This document shows, in pieces, positions 1 through 8,754 of a stretch of 64,000 bases of DNA. Location: contig DUNU01000021.1 of NCBI GenBank assembly GCA_012839185.1, forward strand, positions 22,484 through 86,483, in the 5' to 3' direction. This DNA is from Clostridiales bacterium. Its GTDB lineage: Bacteria; Bacillota; Clostridia; Oscillospirales; Acutalibacteraceae. The first letter of the stretch is position 1, and every line of letters starts with the position of its first letter. A model generated the notes under the pieces. The model searched no databases and had not been told where the DNA came from. It worked only from the letters and a program-made list of their open reading frames with translations. A program made the position numbers and the translations under genes.

Positions 1-11
1 GAAAACAACAT

Positions 12-1322
12 ATGAGCTTATATGCAAATCTCTTAAGCCGTGAAGAAAAACTTTCTATAGTAGGTTTAGGCTATGTCGGTCTTCCCTTGGCAGTTGCTTT
101 CGCAAAGAAAGTTGATGTTATCGGTTTTGACATTAACGAAAGTAAAATTGAATTATACAAAAACGGCAAAGACCCGACAAATGAAGTCGGCGACGATGCA
201 GTAAAAGAAACAAGCATATTTTTCACAGCTAATGAAACCGACTTAAAAAAGGCGAAATTTCACATTGTCGCAGTTCCGACACCGGTTAATGCTGACCGCA
301 CACCCAACCTCTTCCCCGTTGAAAGTGCAAGCAGAACAGTCGGCAAAAATCTTACAAAAGGCAGTATTATCGTTTTCGAATCAACGGTATATCCCGGCGT
401 TACAGAGGAATTTTGCGTCCCAATTCTTGAAAAAGAATCTGGTCTTGTTTGCGGAAAAGATTTTTTTGTAGGCTATTCTCCCGAAAGAATCAATCCCGGC
501 GATAAAGTTCACAGACTTGAAAATATTATCAAAATCGTATCCGGTCAGGATGAAAACACTCTTGATGAAATTGCAAAAACATACGAACTTGTAGTAGAAG
601 TCGGTGTTCATCGTGCGCCCACAATCAAAGTTGCCGAAGCGGCTAAGGTTATTGAAAACAGCCAGCGTGATATAAATATTGCGTTTATGAATGAACTGTC
701 GATTATCTTTAACAAGATGGGAATTGATACTAAATCAGTCTTGGAGGCTGCCGGCACAAAGTGGAACTTCCTCAAATTCTATCCCGGACTGGTCGGCGGA
801 CACTGCATCGGTGTTGACCCGTATTATCTTACATACAAAGCTGAAATGCTCGGCTATCACAGTCAGGTTATTTTATCCGGCAGAAGAATCAATGACGGTA
901 TGGGTAAATATGTCGCTGAAAACTGCATTAAGAATCTTATTAAAGCCGATATTAACGCAAAAACCGCACGCATTGCATTGCTCGGTTTTACATTCAAAGA
1001 AAATTGTCCCGATACAAGAAACAGCAAAGTATATGATATTGTAACGGAACTGCATGAATATGGAGTTGACCCGCTTATTTACGACCCCGTTGCAGATAAA
1101 AAGGAAGCAAAACAAATATACGGCGTTGATTTCGTTGAATATTCCGAACTTGAAAATATGGATGCGGTTATTATTGCCGTTGCTCACGAAGAATTTAAGA
1201 AACTTAATATTTCCGACATTTCAGCACTTTACGGCAAAAAACCTTTTGTGCTTATTGATGTTAAGGGAATATTAAATCGTTCCGAATATGAAAAAGCCGG
1301 ATTCATTTATTGGAGACTCTGA
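12..1322 (+). CDS. Nucleotide-sugar dehydrogenase (UDP-HexNAc 6-dehydrogenase type)
   Basis: Predicted to oxidise C6 of a UDP-sugar with NAD, giving a uronic acid for surface polysaccharide. The N-terminal Rossmann motif GLGYVGLP is at residues 18-25, a central dimer domain follows, and the catalytic cysteine is in GGHCIGVDPYY (C265). The 436-residue length is normal for the WecC/TviB/WbpA group. The preference for N-acetyl sugars is inferred from overall resemblance to TviB/VipA proteins and from the adjacent epimerase. The start is 11 bases from the window edge, so its ribosome binding site is not fully visible. It is the first visible gene of a tightly packed operon and its stop overlaps the next ATG (TGATG). 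Confidence 0.9.
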   Translation: MSLYANLLSREEKLSIVGLGYVGLPLAVAFAKKVDVIGFDINESKIELYKNGKDPTNEVGDDAVKETSIFFTANETDLKKAKFHIVAVPTPVNADRTPNLFPVESASRTVGKNLTKGSIIVFESTVYPGVTEEFCVPILEKESGLVCGKDFFVGYSPERINPGDKVHRLENIIKIVSGQDENTLDEIAKTYELVVEVGVHRAPTIKVAEAAKVIENSQRDINIAFMNELSIIFNKMGIDTKSVLEAAGTKWNFLKFYPGLVGGHCIGVDPYYLTYKAEMLGYHSQVILSGRRINDGMGKYVAENCIKNLIKADINAKTARIALLGFTFKENCPDTRNSKVYDIVTELHEYGVDPLIYDPVADKKEAKQIYGVDFVEYSELENMDAVIIAVAHEEFKKLNISDISALYGKKPFVLIDVKGILNRSEYEKAGFIYWRL

Positions 1323-2296
1323 TGTCATATAGTAATATAAATTTCCCCGAAAACTCTCTCTTTCTGGTAACGGGAGGAGCGGGTTTTATAGGTTCAAACT
1401 TATGCGAGGCTATACTTAATTTAGGCTGTAAAGTACGCTGTCTTGATGACCTTTCGACCGGTAAACAATCTAATGTTGATATGTTTGCGGACAACGAAAG
1501 ATATGAGTTTATCAAGGGCGATATAAAAGATTTTGACATCTGCATGAAAGCCTGCGAAGGTGTGGATTATGTCTTGCATCAAGCCGCTTGGGGCAGTGTT
1601 CCGAGAAGTATCGAAATGCCGTTGTTCTACTGCAAAAATAATATTGACGGCACTTTGAATATGCTTGAGGCTGCTCGTCAGAATAAAGTCAAAAAATTTG
1701 TTTATGCATCATCTTCTTCCGTTTACGGCGATGAGCCTGCACTGCCGAAAAAAGAGGGAGTTGAAGGCAATCTCCTCTCTCCTTACGCTCTAACCAAACT
1801 CTGTAACGAGGAATGGGCAAAACAGTATTCCATGCACTATAATCTCCCGACCGTTGGTCTCAGATATTTTAATGTATTCGGCAGACGGCAAGATCCCGAC
1901 GGTGCTTATGCCGCAGTCATCCCGAAATTTATAAAATTGCTCTTAAACGGAATTGCACCGACAATAAACGGCGACGGCAAACAGAGTCGCGATTTCACTT
2001 ATATTGAAAATGTAATCGAAGCAAATTTTAAGGCCTGTCTGGCTGACGATAGGGCAAACGGCAAAGCATTTAATATCGCTTACGGCGGCAGAGAGTACTT
2101 AATTGATATTTATTACGAAATAACAAAAGCTCTTGATGTGCAAATTGAACCAAATTTCGGTCCCGACAGAGCGGGAGACATTAAACACAGTAATGCGGAT
2201 ATATCCAAAGCACGTGAATTTTTAGGCTATGATCCGTCATATGACTTTGCCACCGGTCTTAAAAATGCTATCGACTGGTATAAAAATAATCTCTGA
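1322..2296 (+). CDS. NAD-dependent sugar-nucleotide epimerase/dehydratase
   Basis: Extended short-chain dehydrogenase, 324 residues, probably a UDP-N-acetylhexosamine or uronic acid 4-epimerase acting with the preceding dehydrogenase. Visible motifs are the NAD-binding TGGAGFIG at about residues 17-24, SSSSVYG, and the catalytic Tyr/Lys pair in SPYALTK (Y155, K159). I chose the ATG at 1322 rather than the TTG at 1310. The ATG overlaps the upstream stop (TGATG) and has GGAG 6 bases upstream, as expected for translational coupling. The dehydrogenase-epimerase pair resembles TviB/TviC and WbpO/WbpP, which make HexNAc-uronic acid precursors. The exact substrate is not readable from sequence. Confidence 0.88.
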   Translation: MSYSNINFPENSLFLVTGGAGFIGSNLCEAILNLGCKVRCLDDLSTGKQSNVDMFADNERYEFIKGDIKDFDICMKACEGVDYVLHQAAWGSVPRSIEMPLFYCKNNIDGTLNMLEAARQNKVKKFVYASSSSVYGDEPALPKKEGVEGNLLSPYALTKLCNEEWAKQYSMHYNLPTVGLRYFNVFGRRQDPDGAYAAVIPKFIKLLLNGIAPTINGDGKQSRDFTYIENVIEANFKACLADDRANGKAFNIAYGGREYLIDIYYEITKALDVQIEPNFGPDRAGDIKHSNADISKAREFLGYDPSYDFATGLKNAIDWYKNNL

Positions 2297-2838
2297 TGGT
2301 TGGATACATGTATCATTATTTATACGCCCTGCCGAAATATGTTTTCGTATTGATCGGATTAGGTGGCTTGATGTTTTGGTTTCTATGCAGAGTATCGGGG
2401 TTTTCAAAAAAATATGAAAAAGCATGGAAATTCTTCAATACAGCCGTTCTTATTCTTGTCATCATATTCGTTTTTTTTGCTGCATTGATTTATCGGATTG
2501 ATAAACCACAAGAACGTATATTACGATTAAGACCGTTTCAATTCCTGATTGATATGAAATACAGTCTCGAATATCTGAGATTGGCTCTTTTGAACACTCT
2601 CGTATTTATACCCTTCGGTCTCTGCATACCCGAACTTATAGAGAAAAAATATTCCCCGATAAAAGTTATTATTATCACTGTTTCAACGGCGTTTTTAATC
2701 AGTTTAACGGTTGAAATCGCTCAATATGTTTTCAATCTCGGAGTAAGTGAATTTGACGACTTGATGCTGAATACTTTTGGTGCCGCTCTTGGAACTATTC
2801 CCTTTATTGTAACACAAAAATGGCGAAGAAAAAGTTAA
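2296..2838 (+). CDS. VanZ-like membrane protein
   Basis: 180-residue integral membrane protein with about five hydrophobic segments. The VanZ-family signatures are present: a segment reading NTLVFIPFG and, later, EIAQYVFNLGVSEFDD followed by LNTFGAALG. VanZ proteins are linked to teicoplanin resistance and cell-envelope functions, but the biochemistry is unknown for most members. The ATG overlaps the preceding stop (TGATG), so it is coupled to the epimerase. Its 3' end overlaps the next gene by 19 bases. Its place between polysaccharide genes suggests an envelope role. Confidence 0.8.
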   Translation: MVGYMYHYLYALPKYVFVLIGLGGLMFWFLCRVSGFSKKYEKAWKFFNTAVLILVIIFVFFAALIYRIDKPQERILRLRPFQFLIDMKYSLEYLRLALLNTLVFIPFGLCIPELIEKKYSPIKVIIITVSTAFLISLTVEIAQYVFNLGVSEFDDLMLNTFGAALGTIPFIVTQKWRRKS

Positions 2839-4025
2839 ACGAATCACAAATCGGGCTGATGGATTGCCTTTCATCAGCCTTGTTTTCTAATTATGAAACC
2901 GATATTTCCTTAAGTGACCAAATGGCTAACGAAGCAATGCTTCAAAGTGTTTTTTCAATAATTTATCCTTGTTTTAATGAAAAAAAATTTGAGCAACATT
3001 ATCTTGCTTGTATTAAAGAAAATATTAAATTAGAACTTGCAAATGTCCATCTTCATGAGATATTTACACGTAACAATATTCCCTATTGCATAATCAAAGG
3101 CTATGCTGCCGCGAGATTTTATAATGATCCCCTGCTTAGAGTGTCTTGCGATATTGACTTTTTGGTTGAACCTGAAAATCTAAAAAAAGCAAAACATGTC
3201 TTAACAGAAGAAGGCTTTTCAAAAACAGGAAAGAACTCACATCATATTTCGTACATAAACAACGATATTACCTATGAAATGCACTTTACCATTGCGGGCA
3301 TTCCCGACGGGGCTGTCGGTGATGATGTTCGGGATATGGTTTCAAAAATAGTAGAAAATCGGCAACTTTTTTCTTGTGTAAGCGGTGATTTTTATATACC
3401 GTCGGATTTTGACCACGGACTAATAATACTTATTCACACTGCCCGACATCTGATAAATTCCGGAATCGGACTTAAACATGTCTGCGATTGGGCTGTATTT
3501 ATAAATCATTTTACGGAAGAAGAGTTTATAAATATTTTCAAGGAAAAACTTGTAAAAATCGGTTTGTGGACTTGGTGTGTCACATTGACCGCTTTATGTG
3601 AAAAATACTTAAACCTGAAACATTTTTCATTTACGGAAAAACCAGATGATGCCTATCTTGAATTGCTGCTGATTGATATATTTGAATCGGGAACATTCGG
3701 AATCAAAGACCGTTCACGCCTTCACGCAGCGAAACTTATCACTGACGACACAACAGCCAACGTGGAAGATGTAAACTATTTTACCCGTCTTTGTCGTCAT
3801 TTTTCTAAAAAAGCAAAATCCGAATATAAATTTGCGAAATTCAAGTTATTACTTCCGCTTGCAATGCTATTTGTCGCATTTCGGTTTATTTTTGATGTTC
3901 TCAGAGGAAAAAGACCAAAAATAAATTTTGCCCAAACATTTTCAAAAGCACAAGAAAGACGAAATATATATCGAAAACTGAGACTTTTTGAGGTGCAAAA
4001 CAAATGGGAAAAAAGAAGAAAATAA
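2820..4025 (+). CDS. Nucleotidyltransferase-family protein (NTP_transf_5-like)
   Basis: 401 residues, resembling the uncharacterised nucleotidyltransferase family found in polysaccharide clusters. The N-terminal half holds IPYCIIKGYAAARFYNDPL followed by CDIDFLV, which is the expected D-x-D metal-binding pattern of the polymerase-beta-like fold. A predicted hydrophobic stretch near residues 340-360 (LLLPLAMLFVAFRFIF) suggests membrane association. It overlaps the VanZ-like gene and, by 22 bases, the LCP gene, so it is clearly part of the operon. The substrate is unknown; a role in sugar or polyprenyl-sugar modification is inference from context. Confidence 0.7.
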   Translation: MAKKKLNESQIGLMDCLSSALFSNYETDISLSDQMANEAMLQSVFSIIYPCFNEKKFEQHYLACIKENIKLELANVHLHEIFTRNNIPYCIIKGYAAARFYNDPLLRVSCDIDFLVEPENLKKAKHVLTEEGFSKTGKNSHHISYINNDITYEMHFTIAGIPDGAVGDDVRDMVSKIVENRQLFSCVSGDFYIPSDFDHGLIILIHTARHLINSGIGLKHVCDWAVFINHFTEEEFINIFKEKLVKIGLWTWCVTLTALCEKYLNLKHFSFTEKPDDAYLELLLIDIFESGTFGIKDRSRLHAAKLITDDTTANVEDVNYFTRLCRHFSKKAKSEYKFAKFKLLLPLAMLFVAFRFIFDVLRGKRPKINFAQTFSKAQERRNIYRKLRLFEVQNKWEKRRK

Positions 4026-4972
4026 TTATCGTAATGCTCGTTTTGCTGTTCCTGTTTTTTGCGATAGTAATCGGCACGATCACTTATTATACTTCAAAAA
4101 TTAACAAGGTCACACAAAGCGTGTTGCAACCCGAAGATTTTGAAACAGATGCCAATATCGACCCGAATCGGGAGAAAATTGATTATGTTGACTGGGGAGA
4201 TGCTGCATATATGCTTGAGGATGATGATCTGTTGAATATTATTTTGCTTGGTCAGGACAAGCGAAGTGGTCAAACCCGTCAACGTTCCGATGTTATGATA
4301 TTGTGTTCATTAAACCCGCAGACGGGGAAAGTAGTATTGATTTCATTTATGCGTGACCTTTATGTTCAAATCCCCGAATATAACGATAACAGGCTCAACG
4401 CCGCCTATGTTTTCGGCGGTTTTGAACTTGTAAAAGAGACATTTACAAAGAATTTCGGCATCCATATTGACGGTTGTTTTGAGGTTGATTTCACTGCATT
4501 TGAGACTATTGTTGATATGATAGACGGTGTGGATATTACATTGACGGATGCAGAGGCTCAATATATCAACAAACGCTGTGACGGATATTTAAAAATCGGA
4601 GAAAATCACTTGAACGGCAAACAAGCTTTGACCTATGTATCAATTCGTGCGATTGACAGTGACTTTGAAAGAACCGGCAGACAAAGAAAATTCCTTGTTG
4701 CCGTATATAAAAAGCTCAAAACTCAAAAAGCAACCGAACTTCTTGACCTGTTGAATACAGCTTTACCGTATCTTACAACAGACATGTCCAATATACAAAT
4801 TCAGTTGCTTGCTGCAAGGGCATTAACAATGTTGCCGAGCATTCAGATTGGCACTTATCGTGTCCCACCGGATAACGGCTCATACGATGCTACAATTAAC
4901 GGTATGATGGTTTTAGTTCCCAAACTTGATGTTATTCATGATTATCTGGTTGATGCCATGGGTATAGACTGA
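4004..4972 (+). CDS. LytR-CpsA-Psr (LCP) family glycopolymer transferase
   Basis: 322 residues with an N-terminal signal anchor (residues about 5-28, IIIVMLVLLFLFFAIVIGTI) and an extracellular LCP domain. Family landmarks include LNIILLGQDKR, RSDVMILCSLNP, SFMRDLYVQIP, RLNAAYVFGG and ALTYVSIRAI followed by FERTGRQRKFL. LCP enzymes transfer undecaprenyl-linked glycopolymers to peptidoglycan. This fits the end of an operon that makes a uronic-acid-containing surface polymer. It overlaps the preceding gene by 22 bases, and the next gene follows after 21 bases. Confidence 0.9.
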   Translation: MGKKKKIIIVMLVLLFLFFAIVIGTITYYTSKINKVTQSVLQPEDFETDANIDPNREKIDYVDWGDAAYMLEDDDLLNIILLGQDKRSGQTRQRSDVMILCSLNPQTGKVVLISFMRDLYVQIPEYNDNRLNAAYVFGGFELVKETFTKNFGIHIDGCFEVDFTAFETIVDMIDGVDITLTDAEAQYINKRCDGYLKIGENHLNGKQALTYVSIRAIDSDFERTGRQRKFLVAVYKKLKTQKATELLDLLNTALPYLTTDMSNIQIQLLAARALTMLPSIQIGTYRVPPDNGSYDATINGMMVLVPKLDVIHDYLVDAMGID

Positions 4973-4993
4973 TTTTGACAAAAGGAGAATGCA

Positions 4994-7159
4994 ATGGCTT
5001 TTATTCGCAACCGAAACGAAGAGCGAACAGGTTATCAAAGCGGAAGCTCGCTGACACCCGACCACGACAATGCGGTGGATTATGTTCTTGTCTATCGTAT
5101 GGACGAAACCATTTTTGACCGCCTTCAAGTTTTTAAGAACAAGGGCTATATCGTTCATTTTATGACCGGTATTGCATGGGGAGCTTTCACCGATTATTTA
5201 TACGGAGAATGGGATGGCGTTGACCATTGGGATGACGCACAGACCGACCGAAACGGCAATCGAATAATGCACGGACATGACACTCCATACATGTGCCCAA
5301 CACTCGATTTTGTTGATTATCTTGTCGAAAAATTCAAGTCGGTTATTGATTTCGGTGTTGAGGCTATTCATTTTGAAGAGCCGGAATATTGGGACAGAGC
5401 AGGCTATTCAGAAAGTTTTAAGCGTGAGTACAAAATGTACTACCGTGAGGACTGGGCTGCTCCCCATGAAAGTGTTGATGCAAGATATAAATGTGCAAAA
5501 CTCAAGCAATATCTATATTCCCGTTGCATTGATTTTCTTTCATACCGCCTTAAAAACTATGCCTCCCGTCAGAGCAAAGATATACGATTTTATATCCCGA
5601 CACATAGTTTATTGAATTATACGCAGTGGAGTATAGTTTCTCCCGAAGGCAAACTTGCCGATATTCCCGCGATTGACGGTTGTATCGCTCAGGTTTGGAC
5701 AGGCACTTCCCGTGAACGAAACGCATTTAACGGCAAGATAGCAGAACGCACTTTCGAAACGGCATATTTTGAATACGGCGTTATGCAGGAACTTGTCAAG
5801 GGAACGGGAAGAAGAATGTGGTTTTTGCACGACCCGATTGAAGATAACCCCGTATATGACTGGGACGATTATCGCAAGAATTATCTTGCAACGGTTACAG
5901 CCTCACTCCTGCACCCGCTTATAAATCAATTTGAGGTTTGCCCTTGGCCAAATCGTGTTTTTACAAGAAAATACCCATCCGATGACCCGAATGCGGAATA
6001 TATTTCAAGTGATTATCAGACCGTTCTGAATAATATGTTCAACACCTTAGGGACGATTGAAAATGTAAAGCAAGAAGGACTTCGTGTCGGTGTTTTGATG
6101 GCTGACGCTCAACTTTATCAAAGGGAATATCCCGACAGCGAATTTTCTGCCGAAAGAACTCAGGCGGTCGGAACTGTTTTAAGCGACACGGCAGAATTGA
6201 TTGACAATTTTAAAAACAAACTCTTTAAGAACAAGGGAGACCGTGAACTTTTACTCTCCTTTATGCAAAGCAACGCCTTCCCCTGTTTTTACGGTCTTGC
6301 ATTACCGCTTCTTAAATACGGTATTCCGGTACGCCCCGTCCTTGTTGACAACGCAAGAAGATATGCAAATTATCTTGACGACTACGATATTCTGCTTGCA
6401 AGTTATTCCTATTTAAAACCCGATTATCCCGATATTAACGCAACCTTATGCGAATGGGTACAAAGCGGCGGCAAGTTGATTTTTGTCGATGACGGTTTTG
6501 ACCCGTATAACAATATTAAAAGTTGGTGGACGGGTATTTATAAAAATCCCGCAGAACACCTCTATAAATTGCTCGACATTGAGCTTTCCGAAAAACTCAC
6601 TATTAAGAATATCGGCAAGGGCAGTGTCGCGGTTTATAACGAAAATCCTGCCATATTTTGCTATTCAAAAGAGAATGCTGATATTCTTCGTGATATTTTC
6701 GAAAAAGTTGTCGGCAAGGTAGAGTATAAAAACCACCTCTATATTGAAAGAGACAGATATGTTATCGCTGCGGTTATGGATGAATCCGTTTCTGATGAAC
6801 CGCTGATTATTGACGGAATTTTTGCAGATATGTATACCGCCGATTTTGCAATAGTAAACGGCAAAAAGCTTAAACCCGGCGAAAACACTATGCTTGCAAA
6901 TATCGAAAAGTTAAATGACCTTGATATTGTCGGCACTTCCGTTCGTATTCTTTCACTCGAAGAAACAAACAATAAGCTCGTGCTTAAAATTAACGGTGCG
7001 AAAACAAAAGCCAATATTCGTATCCGCGTTCCGAAAAAGCTTAATAGTGCAAACATTGACGGGAAGAACATTCCTTGTCTCTATGATGAGCTTTCAAAAA
7101 CCGTTCTCATATCTTTTGACAATGAGCCGGGCGAAAAGACAATAATCATCGAAAAATAA
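4994..7159 (+). CDS. Uncharacterised glycosidase-like protein
   Basis: 721 residues with no signal peptide visible at the N-terminus, so probably cytoplasmic. The start is supported by AAAGGAG 7 bases upstream. The N-terminal 350 residues look like a TIM-barrel carbohydrate enzyme: HFMTGIAWG, aromatic-rich segments, and HFEEPEYWDRAGYS, where the acidic residues could be catalytic. A middle region (DYDILLASYSYLKPDYPDI, then GGKLIFVDDG) resembles the flavodoxin-like trimerisation domain of GH42-type beta-galactosidases. A C-terminal beta-rich region follows. I do not recognise a named GH family. It is the last gene of the polysaccharide operon, with a terminator 8 bases after the stop, so it may process the same or an imported glycan. 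Confidence 0.6.
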   Translation: MAFIRNRNEERTGYQSGSSLTPDHDNAVDYVLVYRMDETIFDRLQVFKNKGYIVHFMTGIAWGAFTDYLYGEWDGVDHWDDAQTDRNGNRIMHGHDTPYMCPTLDFVDYLVEKFKSVIDFGVEAIHFEEPEYWDRAGYSESFKREYKMYYREDWAAPHESVDARYKCAKLKQYLYSRCIDFLSYRLKNYASRQSKDIRFYIPTHSLLNYTQWSIVSPEGKLADIPAIDGCIAQVWTGTSRERNAFNGKIAERTFETAYFEYGVMQELVKGTGRRMWFLHDPIEDNPVYDWDDYRKNYLATVTASLLHPLINQFEVCPWPNRVFTRKYPSDDPNAEYISSDYQTVLNNMFNTLGTIENVKQEGLRVGVLMADAQLYQREYPDSEFSAERTQAVGTVLSDTAELIDNFKNKLFKNKGDRELLLSFMQSNAFPCFYGLALPLLKYGIPVRPVLVDNARRYANYLDDYDILLASYSYLKPDYPDINATLCEWVQSGGKLIFVDDGFDPYNNIKSWWTGIYKNPAEHLYKLLDIELSEKLTIKNIGKGSVAVYNENPAIFCYSKENADILRDIFEKVVGKVEYKNHLYIERDRYVIAAVMDESVSDEPLIIDGIFADMYTADFAIVNGKKLKPGENTMLANIEKLNDLDIVGTSVRILSLEETNNKLVLKINGAKTKANIRIRVPKKLNSANIDGKNIPCLYDELSKTVLISFDNEPGEKTIIIEK

Positions 7160-7166
7160 AAAATAG

Positions 7167-7190
7167 TCCCGCAACCAAAAGGTTACGGGA
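7167..7190. terminator. Bidirectional intrinsic terminator
   Basis: TCCCGCAACC and GGTTACGGGA pair with one mismatch around an AAAA loop. On the + strand it follows the 721-residue protein. On the - strand the hairpin is followed by CTATTTTTTATTTTT, so it also ends the 32-residue peptide transcript. Confidence 0.8.
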
Positions 7191-7202
7191 TTCATTATTT
7201 AA

Positions 7203-7301
7203 TTAACCCTGGTCTTTAAAAACCTGCATGATGAACTGGATAACTTCTATTATCCAAGCGATGATGGGATTGCTTGCTAAGCCTTCGAAATCAAAATCCA
7301 T
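7203..7301 (-). CDS. 32-residue peptide in its own transcription unit
   Basis: Reads from ATG at 7301 to TAA at 7203: an acidic head (MDFDFEG) followed by a very hydrophobic, aromatic segment (NPIIAWIIEVIQFIMQVF) and a short polar end (KDQG). The unit is complete: a near-consensus promoter 30-60 bases upstream, AAAGGAG with ideal spacing, and a hairpin with a U-run 12 bases after the stop. This makes a spurious reading frame unlikely. The helix resembles the C-terminal tail of the secreted protein at 11894-12373. A membrane-associated or signalling peptide is possible. No family is recognised. Confidence 0.7.
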   Translation of the reverse strand: MDFDFEGLASNPIIAWIIEVIQFIMQVFKDQG

Positions 7302-7331
7302 ATTAGTTCTCCTTTCGACATTTTGCAACTA

Positions 7332-7360
7332 ATTATACACTATTTTTTTTCATTAGTCAA
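7332..7360 (-). promoter_or_regulatory. Promoter of the 32-residue peptide
   Basis: On the - strand TTGACT (7355-7360) and TATAAT (7332-7337) are separated by 17 bases. The start codon lies 30 bases downstream of the -10 box. Confidence 0.8.
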
Positions 7361-7420
7361 GCATTTTTCAAAATTTGAATAAATATTAAAATTTTGTATA
7401 AAATATCTCAACAATTAAAC

Positions 7421-8581
7421 TCAAAAAGTTGATTTCATATCAGCCTGAACCTGCTCTACAACATTATCTTTTGCACGGGAGGTTGCAATACGCTTTTTAA
7501 GTTCTTCGTAATAAAGGTCTTCATCAATCGGAAGAACAATCTCTTTTCCGTCATACCAAGAAGAAAGGAAGGCGGCATTGGAAATGGTAAGCCCGTTGAT
7601 TCCCTCAACTCCTTCGGCAACAAGGGGTTCTCCACGAAGAATATGAGCAGCAAAAGCATTGGTAACTCCAACATGCTGTTCGTTTAATCCGTCAAGTTCA
7701 GGTTCTTTCCACTCTCCCTTGGGCTTATCAAAACCGCCCTGTGCACCGGTGATAACATCATCGATATTGCGGTCAAGCTCAAACATCCTGAGTTTTCCGT
7801 CCTCGCAAACCAATTTTGCACGATCTAATGTTACTTCAAGACGATTTGTGCCGGGATAATCACCGGTAGTCGTAATAAAAGTACCCGTCGCACCGTTCGG
7901 ATATTCAACATAGATAATAACATCATCTTCAACTTCAATGTCGTGCCATTTACCCTGACGACAGACACTGCGGACTTTTGCAGGCATGCCGCAAATCCAC
8001 TGCCACAAGTCAAGTTGATGGGGACATTGGTTCAATAATACGCCGCCACCTTCGCCTGCCCAGGTTGCACGCCAACCGCCTGAATTATAATAACTTTGAG
8101 TTCTAAACCAATCAGTAATAATCCAGTTCACTCTGCGAATATCACCATACTCTCCGCTTTTTACAATCTCACGCATCTTGCGATAAAGGCAGTTTGTACG
8201 CTGATTATACATTATCGCAAAAGTCTTATCGCTCTTTTCGGCAACCTCATTCATTTCACGAACTGCCTTTGTGTAAACACCTGCGGGCTTTTCACATAGG
8301 ACATGAATACCACAGTTTAGAGCCTCAATAACCATCGGAGGATGGTCGTAGTGAGGAGTTGCGATAATTACCGCATCAATAAGTCCGCTTTTAAATAAAT
8401 CACTTGAATTTTCAAAGCAATGAAGTGCCGGCAGCTGTTCACGAGACCATTCAAGTCTGTCGGGTTTAATATCACAGACTGCGACAAGCTCCATTTCGGG
8501 AATTCTGCCTTCTTTGTAATCTCTCAAATGTCCGCTTCCCATGTTACCGACACCGACAATACCATATTTGATTTTTGCCAT
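7421..8581 (-). CDS. Gfo/Idh/MocA-family oxidoreductase
   Basis: 386-residue NAD(P)-dependent sugar or inositol oxidoreductase. The N-terminal Rossmann motif is GIVGVGNMGSGH (residues 8-19). The family signature CEKPAG follows at about residue 95, and the C-terminal half is the alpha/beta substrate domain (GGGVLLNQCPHQLDLWQWI). The substrate is not predictable; members oxidise myo-inositol, glucose derivatives or aminosugars. The start is supported by AAGGAGAG and a strong promoter. It is transcribed alone, divergently from the FAD enzyme at 8755. Confidence 0.9.
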   Translation of the reverse strand: MAKIKYGIVGVGNMGSGHLRDYKEGRIPEMELVAVCDIKPDRLEWSREQLPALHCFENSSDLFKSGLIDAVIIATPHYDHPPMVIEALNCGIHVLCEKPAGVYTKAVREMNEVAEKSDKTFAIMYNQRTNCLYRKMREIVKSGEYGDIRRVNWIITDWFRTQSYYNSGGWRATWAGEGGGVLLNQCPHQLDLWQWICGMPAKVRSVCRQGKWHDIEVEDDVIIYVEYPNGATGTFITTTGDYPGTNRLEVTLDRAKLVCEDGKLRMFELDRNIDDVITGAQGGFDKPKGEWKEPELDGLNEQHVGVTNAFAAHILRGEPLVAEGVEGINGLTISNAAFLSSWYDGKEIVLPIDEDLYYEELKKRIATSRAKDNVVEQVQADMKSTF

Positions 8582-8616
8582 ATTTGCTCTCCTTGTCAGA
8601 TTATTTCTTTGAGTTT

Positions 8617-8645
8617 ATTATACCACAAACACACACTAATTGCAA
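8617..8645 (-). promoter_or_regulatory. Promoter of the Gfo/Idh/MocA gene
   Basis: On the - strand TTGCAA (8640-8645), 17-base spacer, extended -10 TGGTATAAT with TATAAT at 8617-8622. It is back to back with the promoter at 8661-8689. Confidence 0.8.
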
Positions 8646-8660
8646 TAATAAAAATATAAC

Positions 8661-8689
8661 TTGAAAATTTATATCCTTTGTGCTATAAT
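8661..8689 (+). promoter_or_regulatory. Promoter of the FAD-oxidoreductase/GH13 unit
   Basis: TTGAAA (8661-8666), 17-base spacer and extended -10 TGCTATAAT (TATAAT 8684-8689). Only 15 bases separate it from the divergent promoter, so one regulator could control both. Confidence 0.8.
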
Positions 8690-8754
8690 AATTTGTAATG
8701 TTGTACTTACATTATTATACTTATTTTTGAGTTGTTTGAAAGGAATATCCTAAA

